Assembly: GCA_016713665.1 (NCBI GenBank)
Contig: JADJOR010000008.1
Span: 248,001-312,000 of the forward strand
Source: Deltaproteobacteria bacterium
Lineage (GTDB): Bacteria > Myxococcota_A > UBA9160 > UBA4427
Direction of reading: 5' to 3'
Length of the DNA stretch: 64,000 bases
Shown here: piece by piece, positions 17,652-27,283 of the stretch
How positions within the stretch are numbered: the first letter of the stretch is position 1
Layout of the letters: every line of letters starts with the position of its first letter
Translations under genes and position numbers: made by a program
The notes under the pieces: generated by a model
Databases searched by the model: none
Told to the model about the DNA's origin: nothing
Seen by the model: only the letters and a program-made list of their open reading frames with translations

Positions 17652-18412
17652 CCGGCGCGCTCGATCCCGGGCCGCTCGATCCCGGCGATGCGCCCCGCGG
17701 CGAGGCGGACGACGCGGTGGGCCCGGCGCGCGAGCTCCTCGTCGTGGGTCACGATCACGAGGGTCGTCCCGCGCTGGCGATTGAGCTCGAAGAGCAGGTC
17801 GGCGATCTCGCCGCCGGTCGCGCGGTCGAGATTGCCCGTCGGCTCGTCGGCGAAGAGCACGACCGGCTGGTTCGCGAAGGCGCGCGCGATCCCGACGCGC
17901 TGCTGCTCGCCGCCGGAGAGCTGGGCGGGGTAGTGGTCGACGCGCTCGGCGAGGCCGACCCGGGCGAGCAGCGCGCGGGCCGTCGTTTCGGCCTCGTCCC
18001 GGGAGACCGCGCGCGCCGCGGGCAGCAGCTCGAGGGGCACCATCACGTTCTCGAGCGCCGTCAGCGTCGGGATCAGATGGAAGCCCTGGAACACGAACCC
18101 GATGCGCGCGGCGCGCAGCGCGGCGCGCGCGTCCTCGTCGAGGCCGGCGAGGGCCACCCCGGCGAGCTCGATTTCGCCCTCGCTCGGGCGGTCGAGGCCC
18201 GCGAGCAGCCCGAGCAGCGTCGTCTTCCCGCTCCCAGACGGTCCCAGGATGACGACGACCTCTCCGGCCTCGATCTCGAGATCGACCCCGTCGAGGACGA
18301 CGAGCTCTTCGCGCCCGTCATCGCGGGAGCCCGCGCGCCGGTAGCGCTGGGCGACGTGTCGCGCGACGATGCGGCTCGCGGACGGATTCGGAGTCGGTTC
18401 GGCTTCGGGCAT
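17648..18412 (-). CDS. ybbA: YbbA-like ABC transporter ATP-binding protein
   Basis: This 254-residue ATPase of the MacB/LolD/YbbA class has a complete catalytic set: Walker A GPSGSGKTT, Q-loop VFQGFHLIPTLTALENV, signature LSGGEQQRVGIARA, Walker B VVLFADEPTGNLD and H-loop IVTHDEE. The ATG at 18412 gives a normal length; upstream open frame is non-coding in character and overlaps tesA. It powers the YbbP permease encoded directly downstream. Its start is 33 bp from the tesA start on the other strand, so both promoters must lie within or across the neighbouring 5' ends. Confidence 0.9.
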   Translation of the reverse strand: MPEAEPTPNPSASRIVARHVAQRYRRAGSRDDGREELVVLDGVDLEIEAGEVVVILGPSGSGKTTLLGLLAGLDRPSEGEIELAGVALAGLDEDARAALRAARIGFVFQGFHLIPTLTALENVMVPLELLPAARAVSRDEAETTARALLARVGLAERVDHYPAQLSGGEQQRVGIARAFANQPVVLFADEPTGNLDRATGGEIADLLFELNRQRGTTLVIVTHDEELARRAHRVVRLAAGRIAGIERPGIERAG

Positions 18413-18445
18413 CGGGCTCGATCGGGATGGCGGAGGCGCGCAGGG

Positions 18446-19258
18446 TTGAGGCACGGCAGACACTACTCGCTGCTCGGGGCCCTTGCATGGATCCTGTGTC
18501 TGCTCGCGACCGTCCACTGCTCCGACCCGCAGTCCACGACCCCGGCCGCCGCCGAAGCGGCGTCGACGTCCGTGGCGCCGGTCGCGCCGTCCACGCCGGC
18601 TCCGGAGCCCACGTCGACCGCGACCGCCGAGTCGGCGGTCGCCCCGAGCGAAGACGCCTCCGCCGAGCGTCCCGCCATCGTCTTCCTCGGCACGAGCCTG
18701 ACCGCCGGCTACGGCCTGCCCGAGGACGAGGCCTACCCCGCGCTGATCCAGGCCCGCCTCGACGCCGCCGGCCTCGACTACCGCGTCGTCAATGCCGGCG
18801 TCAGCGGGGATACCTCGGCCGGCGGCCTGCGGCGCCTCGACTGGCTCCTGCGGCTGCCGATCGCGGTGCTCGTGGTGGAGCTCGGCGCGAACGACATGCT
18901 GCGGGGGCAATCGACCGAGGCCCTCGAGCAGAACCTCGCCGCGATCCTCGAGCGGACGCGTGCGGCCCATCCCGGCGTGCGCTTCGTGGTCGAGGGGATG
19001 CGGGCGGCGCCCAATCTCGGGCGCGACTACGCGACGGCCTTCGACGCGGTCTACCCGCGCCTCGCCGAGCGCTTCGCGGCGGCGCTCGTCCCCTTCGTGC
19101 TCGAGGATGTCGTCGCGCGACCACAGCTCAACCAGGCCGACGGCATCCATCCGACCGCCGAGGGCCACGGGCTGATCGCCGAGCGCGTCTGGCGGACCCT
19201 CGAGCCGGTCGTGCGCGCCGCGGCCGCGCCCGAAGCGATGCCCGAAGCCACGCGCTGA
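18446..19258 (+). CDS. tesA: TesA-like SGNH arylesterase/lysophospholipase
   Basis: This 270-residue exported hydrolase has a hydrophobic signal segment (SLLGALAWILCLLATVHC), a Pro/Ala/Thr-rich spacer to about residue 70, then the SGNH blocks: FLGTSLTAGYGL with the nucleophile Ser, NAGVSGDTSAGG, VELGANDM, and the catalytic pair in QADGIHPTAEGH. Family members cleave acyl thioesters, aryl esters and lysophospholipids in the periplasm. The TTG at 18446 has GGAGG 9 bp upstream. The Cys in TVHC is not a good lipobox because His precedes it, so lipidation is uncertain. Divergent pairing with ybbA supports the assignment. Confidence 0.88.
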   Translation: MRHGRHYSLLGALAWILCLLATVHCSDPQSTTPAAAEAASTSVAPVAPSTPAPEPTSTATAESAVAPSEDASAERPAIVFLGTSLTAGYGLPEDEAYPALIQARLDAAGLDYRVVNAGVSGDTSAGGLRRLDWLLRLPIAVLVVELGANDMLRGQSTEALEQNLAAILERTRAAHPGVRFVVEGMRAAPNLGRDYATAFDAVYPRLAERFAAALVPFVLEDVVARPQLNQADGIHPTAEGHGLIAERVWRTLEPVVRAAAAPEAMPEATR

Positions 19259-19375
19259 AGCCACGCCCCACGCCCCGAAGCACAGTCGAGCGATCCGTGA
19301 AGCACGCCCCGAGCGCCGCGCTCGGCCGCCGCCGGGCATCGGCTTTCGCTCGTCTGGCGTCGATCGTCGGGACGG

Positions 19376-20356
19376 CTAGCGATTCGGCTCGACGACGACC
19401 TTGCCCGTGACCTTGCGATCGAGGAGCGCGCGCAGGGCCTTCGGCGCGTCCGCCAGCGCATAACGCCCCGAGACGTAGGGATGGAGCCGACCCGCCGCGG
19501 CGAGCTCGTCGAGCTCGAGATCGATCTTCTTCCGCAGGGCCGGGTCGCGCTGGACCATCGCCCCGTAGAAGACGCCGACGACCTGGCAGCCCTTCAGCAG
19601 CGTCAGGTTCAGGGGGAGCTTCGGGATGCCGGCGGTGAAGCCGATCACGAGCAGGCGACCCTCCCAGGCAATCGAGCGCAATGCGGCCTCGGCGTAGTCG
19701 CCGCCGATGCAGTCGTAGACCACGTCGACGCCCTTGCCGCCGGTCAGCTCCTTCGCCCGGGCCTTCAGGTCCTCGCGCGAGTAATCGATGCCCTCGTCCG
19801 CTCCCCGATCGCGACAGACCGAGAGCTTCTCCGCCGACGACGCCGCGGCGATCACGCGCGCGCCCATCAGCTTGCCGAGCTCGACGGCGGCGAGGCCGAC
19901 GTTGCCGGCGGCGCCGAGCACGAGGAGCGTCTCGCCGGGCTGGAGATGGCCGCGGTAGCGCAGGCCGTAGAGGCCGGTGCCGTAGGCGTATCCGATGCCC
20001 GTCGCCTCGGCGTAGCCGAGGGCGGCGGGGAGCTTGCGGGTCGCTGCGGCCTGGACGAGGACCTGCTCGGCGAAGCCCCCGACGAGCAGCGTATTGCCGA
20101 TGACGCGCTCGCCCAGGGCGAAGCCTTCGACCCCCGGCCCGAGCGCCGAGACGATCCCGGCCGCCTCGCCCCCCGGCACGAACGGGAGCGGCGCCTTGAA
20201 CTGGTATTTGTCCTCGATCATGAGCGCGTCGGGAAAGGTGACCGTCGCCGCCCGCGCTTCGATCACGAGCTGCCCCGGCCCCGGCGTCGGATCGGGCCGC
20301 TCCTCGAGCACCAGCTTCTCCGGCGGACCGAACTCCCGACACACGATGGCTCTCAT
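19376..20356 (-). CDS. NADPH:quinone oxidoreductase, zinc-free MDR family
   Basis: This 326-residue medium-chain dehydrogenase/reductase has an N-terminal GroES-like fold (FVPGGEAAGIVSALGPGVEGF) and a Rossmann domain with LGAAGNVGLAAVELGK. It lacks the structural and catalytic zinc cysteines of alcohol dehydrogenases, as in quinone reductase/QOR-type members, which reduce quinones or enones with NADPH in the cytosol. The ATG at 20356 has GAGAGG upstream. It is divergent from the SRPBCC gene with a 143-bp gap. The true electron acceptor cannot be read from sequence. Confidence 0.88.
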   Translation of the reverse strand: MRAIVCREFGPPEKLVLEERPDPTPGPGQLVIEARAATVTFPDALMIEDKYQFKAPLPFVPGGEAAGIVSALGPGVEGFALGERVIGNTLLVGGFAEQVLVQAAATRKLPAALGYAEATGIGYAYGTGLYGLRYRGHLQPGETLLVLGAAGNVGLAAVELGKLMGARVIAAASSAEKLSVCRDRGADEGIDYSREDLKARAKELTGGKGVDVVYDCIGGDYAEAALRSIAWEGRLLVIGFTAGIPKLPLNLTLLKGCQVVGVFYGAMVQRDPALRKKIDLELDELAAAGRLHPYVSGRYALADAPKALRALLDRKVTGKVVVEPNR

Positions 20357-20499
20357 GCCCTCTCCTCTTTCCTGCTCCGCACGACACTAGCGGCGCGCGG
20401 GCGGTGACGCGCCCCGCACGATCCGCCAACATGGCGCCAACCCGACCCGGGCGGAGCCGATTCCGGTCGTCTGGATCCGTGCGTCGGAGGGGGCCTCGA

Positions 20500-21063
20500 A
20501 TGGCGACGACGACCGTGCGCGGGGCAGCGGCGATCCCGCTCCCGATCGGGACGTGCTGGGAGAAGATGCGCGACCTGCGCCGCGCGAAGGACTACGTGCC
20601 CGGGCTCTCCGACTGCGTCGTGACGACGACGGCTCAGGAGGGCGTCGGCGCGAGCCGGGTCGTGACCCATTCGCAGTTCGGCGCGATGAACGAGAGCGTC
20701 GTCGTCTGGGACGAGGGCCGGGGCATGACGCTGCGCCTCCACAAGGGCGACAAGCCGGCGCGCCCCTTCGCCGAGGCGTATTTCCGCTACGAGTTCCGCC
20801 CCGCGCGCGCGGCGGAGCCCGCGACCGGCGGCGGCGCCTCGGGCCCGCCGGGCCCGGGCTGCGAGATCCATACGGCGCTCCTCTATCGCCTCCCCCTCGG
20901 CCCGGTCGGCCGACTGCTCGACGCGCTCTTCCTGCGCCGTCTCTTCCAGCAGAACGTGGTCGACGCCGCGGTCTGCCTCGCCGAGAACTACCGGACCGAC
21001 CGGCCGGTTCCCGCCGCCGAGATCCCCCGCCTGCGAAAGAACGCCCTGCCCTCATGCCCGTGA
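20500..21063 (+). CDS. SRPBCC-superfamily protein
   Basis: This 187-residue protein looks like a START/SRPBCC ligand-binding fold: an N-terminal strand (VRGAAAIPLPIGTCWEKMRDLRRAKDY is split by the usual helix), then alternating strands and the long C-terminal helix FQQNVVDAAVCLAENYRTD. Such proteins bind hydrophobic small molecules or act as cyclases and dehydratases. The ATG at 20500 has GGAGG 9 bp upstream. Its end overlaps the aldehyde dehydrogenase start by 10 bp, so it is translationally coupled to that enzyme and may bind or process its substrate (inference). Confidence 0.75.
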   Translation: MATTTVRGAAAIPLPIGTCWEKMRDLRRAKDYVPGLSDCVVTTTAQEGVGASRVVTHSQFGAMNESVVVWDEGRGMTLRLHKGDKPARPFAEAYFRYEFRPARAAEPATGGGASGPPGPGCEIHTALLYRLPLGPVGRLLDALFLRRLFQQNVVDAAVCLAENYRTDRPVPAAEIPRLRKNALPSCP

Positions 21064-22445
21064 TCACGAGCCCCATCGACGGTCAGCCCGCCTTCTCCTT
21101 CGACCTGCTCGACGAGGCCGAGATCGCCCGGCGCCTCGCGCTCGCGAGCGGGACCGCGCGGGCCTGGCGCGAGACCGATCTCGCGACCCGCGTCGCCCTC
21201 TGCCGCGGCATGCTCCGAGCCTACGCCGCCCGCCTCGACGAGAACGCGAGCGCGATCACGCGCATGATGGGCAAGCCGATCGCCCAGTCCCGCGCGGAGT
21301 TCGAGCGGACGATGGTCGAGCGGACCGAGCATCTCTGCGCGATCGCCGCCGAGGCGCTTTCCGACGAGGTGCTGCCGAAGAAGGCGGGCTTCCGGCGCTT
21401 CATCCGCCACGAGCCGGTCGGCGTCGTCCTCGACATCGCGGCCTGGAACTATCCCCTCGCGATCGCGGTGAACGTGATCGTGCCGGCGGTGCTGGCCGGC
21501 AATGCGGTGCTCGTGAAGCACGCCTCGCAGACGGCGCTCGTCGCCGAGCAGCTCGAGCGGGCCTTCCTCGCGGCGGGCGCGCCCGAGGGCCTGGTCCAGG
21601 CGCTGCCCATCGACCATGCGGCGACCGCGCGCCTGATCGGCTCCCGCGCCCTCGGCTACGTCTCGTTCACCGGCTCCGTCCGCGGCGGCCACGAGGTCTA
21701 CCGCGCGCTCGCGCAGGAGAACTTCATCGCCGCCGGCATGGAGCTCGGCGGCAAGGATCCGGCCCTCGTGCTCGAGGACGCCGACGTCGCCTTCGCCGCC
21801 GAGAACCTGGTCGACGGTGCCTTCTACAACGCGGGCCAGAGCTGCTGCGGGATCGAGCGCATCTACGTCGTCGATCGACTCTACGACCGCTTCGTCGAGG
21901 CCTTCGTCGCCCACGCGCGACAGTACGTGATGGGCGATCCGCTGGACCCGAAGACGACGCTCGGACCGATGGTCGACGTGGCCTCGGCGGACTTCGTCCG
22001 CGCTCAGGTCGCCGCCGCCGTCGCGGCCGGCGCGAAGCAGCTCGTCGGCGACCGGGACTTCGCGCTGCCGGACCGCTCGCGCTGCTATGTGGCGCCCCAG
22101 GTCCTGGTCGGCGTCGACCACTCGATGGCGCTCATGAGCGAGGAGACCTTCGGCCCGGCGATCGGGATCATGCGGGTCGCGAACGAGAGCGAGGGGCTCG
22201 CCCTCATGAACGACTCGCCCTACGGCCTCACCGCCTCGATCTGGACCGCCGACCTCGAGCGGGGCGAGGCCCTCGCCCTCGACGTCGAGGCCGGGACCGT
22301 CTTCGTGAACCGCTGCGACTACCTCGACCCGGGCCTCGCCTGGACGGGGGTCAAGGATTCGGGCTTCGGGTGTTCACTTTCGAAGCTGGGCTTCCGATCC
22401 GTGACCCGGCCCAAGAGCTACCACCTGCGCGAGCAGCCGCGCTGA
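21054..22445 (+). CDS. NAD(P)-dependent aldehyde dehydrogenase
   Basis: This 463-residue ALDH superfamily member oxidises an aldehyde to the acid in the cytosol. Visible motifs are AAWNYPLAIAVNVI, VKHASQTALVAEQ, the cofactor-binding FTGSVRGG, MELGGKDPALVLEDAD with the general-base Glu, and the catalytic Cys264 in NAGQSCCGIERIYV. The ATG at 21054 lies inside the end of the SRPBCC gene. The following glutamine-synthetase-like and iron alcohol dehydrogenase genes form a set that resembles gamma-glutamylated amine or amino-alcohol catabolism. The specific aldehyde is unknown. A GC palindrome follows the stop. Confidence 0.9.
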   Translation: MPVITSPIDGQPAFSFDLLDEAEIARRLALASGTARAWRETDLATRVALCRGMLRAYAARLDENASAITRMMGKPIAQSRAEFERTMVERTEHLCAIAAEALSDEVLPKKAGFRRFIRHEPVGVVLDIAAWNYPLAIAVNVIVPAVLAGNAVLVKHASQTALVAEQLERAFLAAGAPEGLVQALPIDHAATARLIGSRALGYVSFTGSVRGGHEVYRALAQENFIAAGMELGGKDPALVLEDADVAFAAENLVDGAFYNAGQSCCGIERIYVVDRLYDRFVEAFVAHARQYVMGDPLDPKTTLGPMVDVASADFVRAQVAAAVAAGAKQLVGDRDFALPDRSRCYVAPQVLVGVDHSMALMSEETFGPAIGIMRVANESEGLALMNDSPYGLTASIWTADLERGEALALDVEAGTVFVNRCDYLDPGLAWTGVKDSGFGCSLSKLGFRSVTRPKSYHLREQPR

Positions 22446-22449
22446 GCGG

Positions 22450-22467
22450 CCCGGGGCGCGCCCCGGG
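22450..22467. terminator. 18-bp perfect GC palindrome after the ALDH gene
   Basis: CCCGGGGCGCGCCCCGGG starts 5 bp past the ALDH stop, and GGGGCGCCCC follows in overlap. As a loopless palindrome it is a weak classical terminator but could attenuate transcription into the glutamine-synthetase-like gene. Confidence 0.4.
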
Positions 22468-22527
22468 GCGCCCCGACGCGCCTGCGCGACCGCACGCCGC
22501 CGCCGCAATGGGGCCAGAGGAGCCAGC

Positions 22528-23928
22528 ATGTCGACGACGCCCCGCCCGCGGAACCTGGCCGAGCTCGACGCGTGGATCGAGCGCGAGGGCATCCGCTTCT
22601 TCAAGATCGGCGTCTTCGACGTCGACGGCGTCATGCGCGGGAAATACGTCGACCGCCGCAAGCTCCGCTCCGCCGTCGACAAGGGCTTCGGCTTCTGCGA
22701 CGTCGTGCTCGGTTGGGATCTCCACGACGCGCTCTACGACGGGGCGACGGTCTCGGGCTGGCACACCGGCTACCGCGACGCGCCGGTGCGCCTCGACCTC
22801 TCGACGCTGCGGCGCCTGCCGTGGGAGGCGGACACGCTGCTGCTGGTCGGGAGCTTCGCGGGCGACTACCAGGCCGTGTGTCCGCGCAGCCTGCTCGGCC
22901 GGACCCTCGATCGGGCCGGCGCGCTGGGCTTCGGCGTCGAGGCGGCCTTCGAGTACGAGTTCTTCCTCTTCGACGAGACGCCCGAGAGCGTGCGCGAGAA
23001 GGGCTATCGCAACCTGAAGCCCGCGACGCCCGGCATGTTCGGCTACTCGATCCTGCGCAGCTCCGTCCACGCCGAGTTCCATCACGCGCTGCTCGACGAC
23101 ATGGCCGCCTTCGACTGCGCCCTCGAAGGGCTGCATACCGAGACCGGCCCCGGCGTCCTCGAGGCCGCGATCCGCCACGCCCCGGGCCGCGAGGCTGCCG
23201 ACCAGGCCGCGCTCTTCAAGACCTTCGCGAAGGTCGCCGCACAACGCGCGGGGAAGATGGCGACCTTCATGGCGAAGTGGAGCAGCGACTACCCCGGCCA
23301 GAGCGGCCATATCCACGTCTCGCTGACGGATCCGAAGACGGGCCGCAATCTCTTCCACGATCCGGGCAAGCCCTTCGAGATGAGCGAGACGATGCGGCAA
23401 TTCGTGGCGGGTCAGGTCCGCTACCTGCCCGAGCTGCTCTCGCTGGTCTGCTCGACGATCAACGCCTATCGCCGCCTCGTGCCGGGGATGTGGGCCCCGA
23501 CCGCGTCGAACTGGGGCGTCGAGAACCGCACGACCGCGATCCGCGTGATCCCCGCCGGCCCCGAAGGCCAGCGCAGCGAATACAGGATCGCGCCCGCCGA
23601 TGCGAACCCCTACCTCGCCCTCTCGGCGGCCCTCGCCTCGGGCCTCGCCGGCATCGAGGAGCGCCTCGAGCTCGGCAGACCGGTCGAGGGCAGCGCCTAC
23701 GCGGCGGCGACGGACGAGACGCCGGAGGCGGCCGCCGCTCGCGCCGAGCTCGCCCTGCCGACGACGCTGGCGGAGGCCGCGACGCGCCTCGAGCGCTCCG
23801 CGCTGGCGCGCCGCGCCTTCGGCGACGCCTTCGTCGATCATTTCGTCGCGACCCGGCGCTGGGAAGACCAGGCCTTCCGCCGCGCCGTCTCGGACTGGGA
23901 TCTCGCGCGTTATTTCGAGCTGATCTGA
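22528..23928 (+). CDS. Glutamine synthetase-family ligase
   Basis: This 466-residue GS-fold protein has the catalytic core: EAAFEYEFFLFDE with the metal-binding Glu, ETGPGVLEAAI, GQSGHIHVSL (the ammonia/ATP-site His loop), and NRTTAIRVIP with the ATP/Glu-binding Arg residues. The N-terminus has the beta-grasp start and FDVDGVMRGK. It lacks a clear adenylylation Tyr loop of housekeeping GlnA. It is more like the PuuA/GlnA3 type gamma-glutamyl-amine ligases. Its place between an aldehyde dehydrogenase and an iron alcohol dehydrogenase supports a catabolic role. GAGGAG lies 5 bp before the ATG. Confidence 0.85.
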   Translation: MSTTPRPRNLAELDAWIEREGIRFFKIGVFDVDGVMRGKYVDRRKLRSAVDKGFGFCDVVLGWDLHDALYDGATVSGWHTGYRDAPVRLDLSTLRRLPWEADTLLLVGSFAGDYQAVCPRSLLGRTLDRAGALGFGVEAAFEYEFFLFDETPESVREKGYRNLKPATPGMFGYSILRSSVHAEFHHALLDDMAAFDCALEGLHTETGPGVLEAAIRHAPGREAADQAALFKTFAKVAAQRAGKMATFMAKWSSDYPGQSGHIHVSLTDPKTGRNLFHDPGKPFEMSETMRQFVAGQVRYLPELLSLVCSTINAYRRLVPGMWAPTASNWGVENRTTAIRVIPAGPEGQRSEYRIAPADANPYLALSAALASGLAGIEERLELGRPVEGSAYAAATDETPEAAAARAELALPTTLAEAATRLERSALARRAFGDAFVDHFVATRRWEDQAFRRAVSDWDLARYFELI

Positions 23929-23953
23929 GCCTGCGAACCCTCCGAGGACGCCC

Positions 23954-25195
<1,242 letters not shown>

Positions 25196-25202
25196 GGCCC
25201 GC

Positions 25203-25754
25203 ATGGCACGTGGCGCAACGCTCTACCGGGTCCATCTCGAGCTCTCGCACGTCGACCGCGGCGTCTACGCGGAGCGCTCGCTCTCCCTCGCTCAACATCC
25301 CTCGGAGACCCTGGCCCGCGCCCTCGTCCGATTGCTCGCCTACGGCCTGCGCTATGCGGACGGGCTCGAGTTCGGCCGCGGCGTCTCCGCGACCGACGAG
25401 CCCGATCTCTGGACGCGCGCGGGGGACGGCCGCGCGATCGAATGGATCGAGGTCGGGCAGCCCGAGATGAAGAAGCTCGTCAAGGCGGCGCGGCACGCCG
25501 AGCGCGCGACGCTCTTCGCCTTCGGCGAAGGCTGCTGGCGCTGGCGCAAGGCCGAGCTCGAGCCCCTCGAAAATCCGCCGGCGAACCTGTCGGTCGCCTT
25601 CATCGACGACGCCTTCGTGAACGCGCTCGCGGCGGAGGCCGAGCGACAGCTGCGCTGGTCGCTCACCGTCGCCGAGGGCGTGATCTACCTGTCGACGGGC
25701 GAGCAGAGCCACGAGACGACGCCTTCGATCTGGCTCGGCGATCCCCTCGCCTGA
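25203..25754 (+). CDS. yaeQ: YaeQ family protein
   Basis: This 183-residue protein is a full-length match to the YaeQ family (PD-(D/E)XK nuclease-like fold, function unproven). Typical pieces are YRVHLELSHVDRGVYAERSL, LARALVRLLAYGLRY, GVSATDEPDLW, WIEVGQPEMKKLVKAARHA and the C-terminal WLGDPLA. It starts 7 bp after the dehydrogenase stop and is the last gene before a strong hairpin, so it may be the end of the operon. Confidence 0.88.
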   Translation: MARGATLYRVHLELSHVDRGVYAERSLSLAQHPSETLARALVRLLAYGLRYADGLEFGRGVSATDEPDLWTRAGDGRAIEWIEVGQPEMKKLVKAARHAERATLFAFGEGCWRWRKAELEPLENPPANLSVAFIDDAFVNALAAEAERQLRWSLTVAEGVIYLSTGEQSHETTPSIWLGDPLA

Positions 25755-25783
25755 CACCTGACCGGGCGGCCCCTCGAAATGCG

Positions 25784-25815
25784 AGGGCCCGGAGACCTTT
25801 CGATCTCCGGGCCCT
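25784..25815. terminator. 12-bp perfect hairpin between convergent genes
   Basis: AGGGCCCGGAGA (25784-25795) pairs perfectly with TCTCCGGGCCCT (25804-25815) around an 8-nt loop that contains CTTT. It lies between yaeQ (plus) and the OmpA-like gene (minus) and could stop transcription in both directions. Confidence 0.65.
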
Positions 25816-25847
25816 GGCTGCCGTTCATCGGGACGAGCCCGCTCGCG

Positions 25848-26990
25848 CTAGTCGAGGATCGTGAGCTCGACCCGGCGATTGAGGGCCTTGTTCTCCCGCG
25901 TGTCGTTGGCGACTGCCGCCCGCGACTCGCCGTAGCCCTTCGAGACGAAGCGGGCCCGCTCGAGGCCGCCCTCGGTCACGAAGTAGTCGAGCACGCTCGC
26001 CGCGCGGCGCTCGGAGAGGCCCTGGTTGTAGGCATCCGAGCCGTCGGAGTCCGTATGGCCGTCGATGCTGATGCGGACGTCGGGGTTCGCCTTCAGCACG
26101 TCGATCGCCTCGTGGAGCATCGTCGTATAGCCACGATCGATCTCGGCGCTGTTCACCGCGAAGCGCAGGCCCTGGAGGGTCCAGCAGCCGCGGCCGTCGA
26201 CGCGCGCGGCCGCGAGGGTGTTCGGGCAGGCGTCGTTCGGATCGAGCACGCCGTCGCCGTCCGCGTCGCCGGGGGCCGCCGCGAGGGGCGCCGGGGCCGG
26301 AGCCGGACCGGCGCCGAGGTAGACGTCGCGCGAGAACTGCTGCAGCGCGGAGGCCGACGCGAGGCTCGAGACGCTTCGGAAGCTGCCGCACTTCGAGACG
26401 TTCGCGATCGCCTGGAGCGTCGCCGCGCCCGCCGGATCGTCGCCCGTCTGGATCGTGTGGAAGCAGGTATCCCCGGTCCGGCCCTGGGCCAGCGCCTGGG
26501 CCGCGGCGACCGCGCCGTCGCCCATGCCGTCGCGACCGGCGTAGTCCGTCGCGCGGCCGTCGGAGATCAGGACGACCGCGGCACGGCCCTTCGCGCTGCC
26601 GATCAGGCCGGTCAGGTCCTTCTCGATCACGGACGCGATCGGCGTCGTGCCCTCGAGCCAGGCGGCGTTCTTCGCGGCGGCGGCGAGGGTCGAGCGGTTG
26701 AAGGGCGCGAGTCCGGTCGCCTCGCGCTCGAAGCCGCCGAAGTGGATGTGGCCCGCGTCGTAGGTGCCGTTCGGCATCACGCCGACGATCGACTCGAGCG
26801 CGGCCTTTGCGTCGGGGAAGAGCGTCTCTTCGGAGCCCGACGAGTCGAGCAGATTGACGGCCTGATTGACGATGACCTGGCCAGTCGGCGGGGTCGCGCT
26901 CACGGGGGCCTTGTAGGGAATCGGTGCAGTCGCACAACCACCGGCGGCGGCCAGCGCCACGGCCAGGACTACGTGCTCGAGCTTGAACAT
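25848..26990 (-). CDS. VWA/OmpA-domain outer-membrane lipoprotein
   Basis: This 380-residue protein has a signal peptide with lipobox AAGGC, so it should be lipidated and placed in the envelope. A von Willebrand A-like domain follows (residues about 38-225) with the MIDAS-like DSSGSEE and LISDGRATD. Then come a Pro/Ala linker, one thrombospondin-3-type Ca repeat (DADGDGVLDPNDACP), and a C-terminal OmpA peptidoglycan-binding domain with GHTDSDGSDAYNQGLSERRA and NKALNRRVEL. The combination anchors an adhesive or metal-dependent binding domain to the cell wall. The 293-bp upstream gap must hold its promoter; I see no clear site. Confidence 0.85.
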   Translation of the reverse strand: MFKLEHVVLAVALAAAGGCATAPIPYKAPVSATPPTGQVIVNQAVNLLDSSGSEETLFPDAKAALESIVGVMPNGTYDAGHIHFGGFEREATGLAPFNRSTLAAAAKNAAWLEGTTPIASVIEKDLTGLIGSAKGRAAVVLISDGRATDYAGRDGMGDGAVAAAQALAQGRTGDTCFHTIQTGDDPAGAATLQAIANVSKCGSFRSVSSLASASALQQFSRDVYLGAGPAPAPAPLAAAPGDADGDGVLDPNDACPNTLAAARVDGRGCWTLQGLRFAVNSAEIDRGYTTMLHEAIDVLKANPDVRISIDGHTDSDGSDAYNQGLSERRAASVLDYFVTEGGLERARFVSKGYGESRAAVANDTRENKALNRRVELTILD

Positions 26991-27283
26991 GTCGGGGTCT
27001 CCTCCAACTCATCACTCCGACTGCGCAGACTTCGCGCAGCGGGAATGGAACACTAGCGGCATCCCCGCGTCGTGCGAGCGGAAAACACCGAGTGCAGCAG
27101 GAAGACGCGCTGGGGAGCATGGGGGGCCGACCCTTCGCACGCGGCTCGATGTGACGCGACGCCCGGGAAGGGAAAGTCGGCGCGCGGCCCGATTCGGGAC
27201 GAGAATGCACGTTTCCCGAACGGAACGCGGCTTCGCCATCGTGCCGGATCCAGCCCACCCGACCGGAGGCCACCCCGACCGCG

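Noticed and set aside
18446..18520. Lipoprotein signal in TesA
   Set aside because: The residue before Cys is His (TVHC), which is not accepted by normal lipoboxes; a plain signal peptide or anchor is more likely.
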